Assembly (NCBI GenBank): GCA_030148505.1
Contig: JASBTI010000047.1
Location: forward strand, 1-61,572
Source: Rhodanobacter sp.
GTDB taxonomy: Bacteria > Pseudomonadota > Gammaproteobacteria > Xanthomonadales > Rhodanobacteraceae
DNA length: 61,572 bases
Direction of reading: 5' to 3'
Positions 60,187 to 61,572 of this stretch are shown in pieces. The translations under genes and the position numbers were made by a program. Numbering within the stretch: the stretch's first letter is position 1; each line of letters opens with the position of its first letter. The notes beneath the pieces are model-generated. The model was not told the DNA's origin, did not search any database, and saw only the letters and a list, made by a program, of their open reading frames with translations.

Positions 60187-60219
60187 CGTGCTTTATTTTC
60201 CGTTTTCTGAGACGACCCC
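60182..60219 (-). repeat. Right terminal inverted repeat of the Tn3-family element
   Basis: This is the inverted copy of the left repeat, with T instead of C at one inner position. It contains the TAA stop of tnpA. The adjacent AAGGT (60220-60224) is the second copy of the target duplication. Confidence 0.97.
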
Positions 60220-60224
60220 AAGGT
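60220..60224. repeat. Target-site duplication, right copy (AAGGT)
   Basis: AAGGT directly follows the right inverted repeat and equals the 5 bp before the left one. It marks a clean Tn3-type transposition event rather than a recombination product. Confidence 0.95.
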
Positions 60225-61572
60225 GACCTCGGGATCGGACATTGCCACGGCCAGGTTGCCGCCGAGGCAGATCAGCGCCTTGGAGCGACCGTCGCAGATC
60301 GCCTTGACCGCGGCCACGGCGTCGTGGCCATGCTGTCGCGGTGGCGCAAAGCCAAAGCGCTTCTGAAGCCCGTCCAGCAATGCATCGTCGGGCTTCTCGG
60401 TGATACCGACGGTGCGGTCGCCCTGCACGTTGGAATGGCCGCGCAGTGGACAGATGCCGGCACCCTGGCGACCGATGTTGCCGCGAAGCAGCAGCAGGTT
60501 GGCGATTTGCTGCACGTTCTCGGTACCGTGCCGATGCTGGGTGATGCCCATGCCGTAGCAGACAATGACCCGTTCGGCTTTGGCATAGACCGCCGCGGCA
60601 GCCTCGATGTCGGCGCGCGACAAACCTGATTTCTGTTCGATCAAGGACCACGAGGTGCGCCGCAGATCGTCGGCCAGCGCATCGAATCCGCGGGTATGCG
60701 CGGCGATGAAGTCGTGGTCCAGCACGCCGGTTCCCCCGGCAGCACGCTCGGCGACGTCGGTATCGAGGAGATATTTCATCATCCCCTTGAGCACCGCCAG
60801 GTCGCCACCGACCTTGAGCTTGTAATAGGTCGAGGCGATCGGCGTGGAGCCACCGGTAAGCATCTGGGTGGGGCTTTGCGGGTTGGTGAACCGTTCCAGT
60901 CCGCGTTCGGGCAGCGGGTTGAACACGATGATCGGGGCGCCACGCCGCGACACCTCGCTCAGCGTGCCGAGCATCCGCGGATGGTTGGTGCCGGGATTGT
61001 GCCCGATGCAGAGCAACGCGTCGGCGTGGTCGAAATCCTCCAGCGTGACGGTGCCCGTGCCGACGCCGATCGACTGCGGCAGGCCGACGCTGGTGGCCTC
61101 GTGACACATGTTGGAGCAATCCGGGAAATTGTTGGTGCCGTACTCGCGCGCGAACAGCTGATACAGGAATGCGGCCTCGTTGGAGGCGCGGCCGGAGGTA
61201 TAAAATTCGGCCATGTCGGGGTGGGGCAGGGCGCGCAGGCCGGCACCGATGCGCTGCATCGCATCGTCCCAACTCACCTCGACAAAGGTGTCGGTGGTCT
61301 TGTCATAAGCCAGCGGGTGGGTCAGCCGGCCCTCGTTTTCCAAGGCGTGGTCATGCCACGTCCACAACTCGCTGACCGTATGGCTGGCGAAAAACTCAGG
61401 TGTGGCCCGTTTCGAGGTGGCTTCCCAGGTCACCGCCTTGGCGCCGTTTTCACAGAACTCGAACGACGAGGTGTGATGGGGGTCGGGCCACGCGCAGCCG
61501 GGGCAGTCGAAGCCGCTTTGCTGGTTGACCCGCTTCAGCGCGCTGGTTTCGCGGGTGACCCCCATCTGCTCG
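60220..61572 (-). pseudogene. FdhF/YdeP-family molybdopterin oxidoreductase, N-terminal part (runs off the window edge)
   Basis: About 450 residues are visible: the cluster-binding segment [57 protein letters not shown] (molybdenum/ligand region), [19 protein letters not shown] and [19 protein letters not shown]. The sequence stops at MSDPEVT, where the transposon begins. The real start lies beyond the window. YdeP-type proteins are Mo-bis-MGD enzymes related to formate dehydrogenase, of uncertain substrate and linked to acid resistance in E. coli. The break leaves about two-thirds of the enzyme without its dinucleotide-binding end, so it is very probably inactive. Confidence 0.9.

Larger units (their letters stand above)
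48833..60219. mobile_element. Complete Tn3-family transposon (11,387 bp) carrying ion-transport and stress genes
   Basis: The element is bounded by 38-bp inverted repeats (48833-48870 and 60182-60219) that differ at one position, starting GGGGTCGTCTCAGAAAACGG, and by AAGGT duplications. It encodes TnpA (57220-60186), a TnpR serine resolvase (55859-56416) and a MntA/HepT-type toxin-antitoxin pair. Passenger genes are a membrane protein, an HTH protein, two universal stress proteins, a P-type ATPase and a CPA2-type antiporter. It interrupts an oxidoreductase gene without any further damage, which points to a recent insertion. The terminal repeats belong to the Tn21/Tn501-like type. No known transposon name could be assigned from memory with confidence. 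Confidence 0.95.

Overview
The window looks like the chromosome of a high-GC gammaproteobacterium of the order Xanthomonadales, most likely family Rhodanobacteraceae (Rhodanobacter/Dyella-like). This is inferred from codon use, a Xanthomonas-type sux sucrose locus, DUF3034 and DUF4124 envelope proteins, and large Sec-exported Rhs proteins. No rRNA, tRNA or CRISPR array was seen.

Layout. (1) 1-2090: an IS scar (IS3-family end abutting a truncated IS5-family transposase), then an AT-richer stretch and a Tat-exported haloacid-dehalogenase-like protein. (2) 2273-11400: mostly housekeeping or envelope genes: lipoprotein MsrA, an S4 RNA-binding protein, a barnase-like RNase with its barstar inhibitor, a DUF72 protein, two exported hydrolases and an MscS-type channel. 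(3) 11660-17241: a signalling block in which FHA and Ser/Thr-kinase genes converge on an operon of ECF sigma factor, RskA-like anti-sigma factor, PP2C phosphatase and LysM/TPR lipoprotein. (4) 17546-25659: a sucrose locus (LacI regulator, TonB-dependent receptor, amylosucrase, PfkB kinase, MFS symporter) with a palindromic operator. (5) 25860-28686: small exported proteins (COG4315-type protein, DUF3034 protein, periplasmic truncated haemoglobin) and a sirtuin. (6) 28907-35855: a tightly packed molybdenum-cofactor operon with two different moeA genes and one MoaE-MoeB-rhodanese triple fusion. (7) 35908-38383: DedA, DUF4124 and DUF4105 proteins. (8) 38415-45693: an Rhs locus with two consecutive Sec-exported Rhs proteins, six near-identical fibronectin-like repeats, an AT-rich C-terminal domain with a candidate membrane immunity gene, and an orphan Rhs fragment. 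(9) 46514-47859: DUF6624-like and DUF2058 proteins. (10) 47960-61572: an FdhF/YdeP-family molybdopterin oxidoreductase gene split by an 11,387-bp Tn3-family transposon.

The transposon is structurally complete. It has 38-bp inverted repeats (37/38 identical), a 5-bp AAGGT target duplication, tnpA, tnpR and a MntA/HepT-type toxin-antitoxin pair. Its cargo looks like an ion-homeostasis and stress module: a small membrane protein, an excisionase-like HTH protein, two tandem-domain universal stress proteins, a P2-type cation ATPase and a CPA2/Kef-type antiporter. Removing the transposon and one AAGGT restores the oxidoreductase reading frame, so the insertion is precise and probably recent.

The most interesting items are the transposon cargo, the MoaE-MoeB-rhodanese fusion with an adjacent free MoaD, the Rhs effector/immunity candidate with its duplicated fragment, and the mixed kinase/sigma-factor signalling block. 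All functional statements are homology- or context-based readings of the translated sequence; no searches were run.
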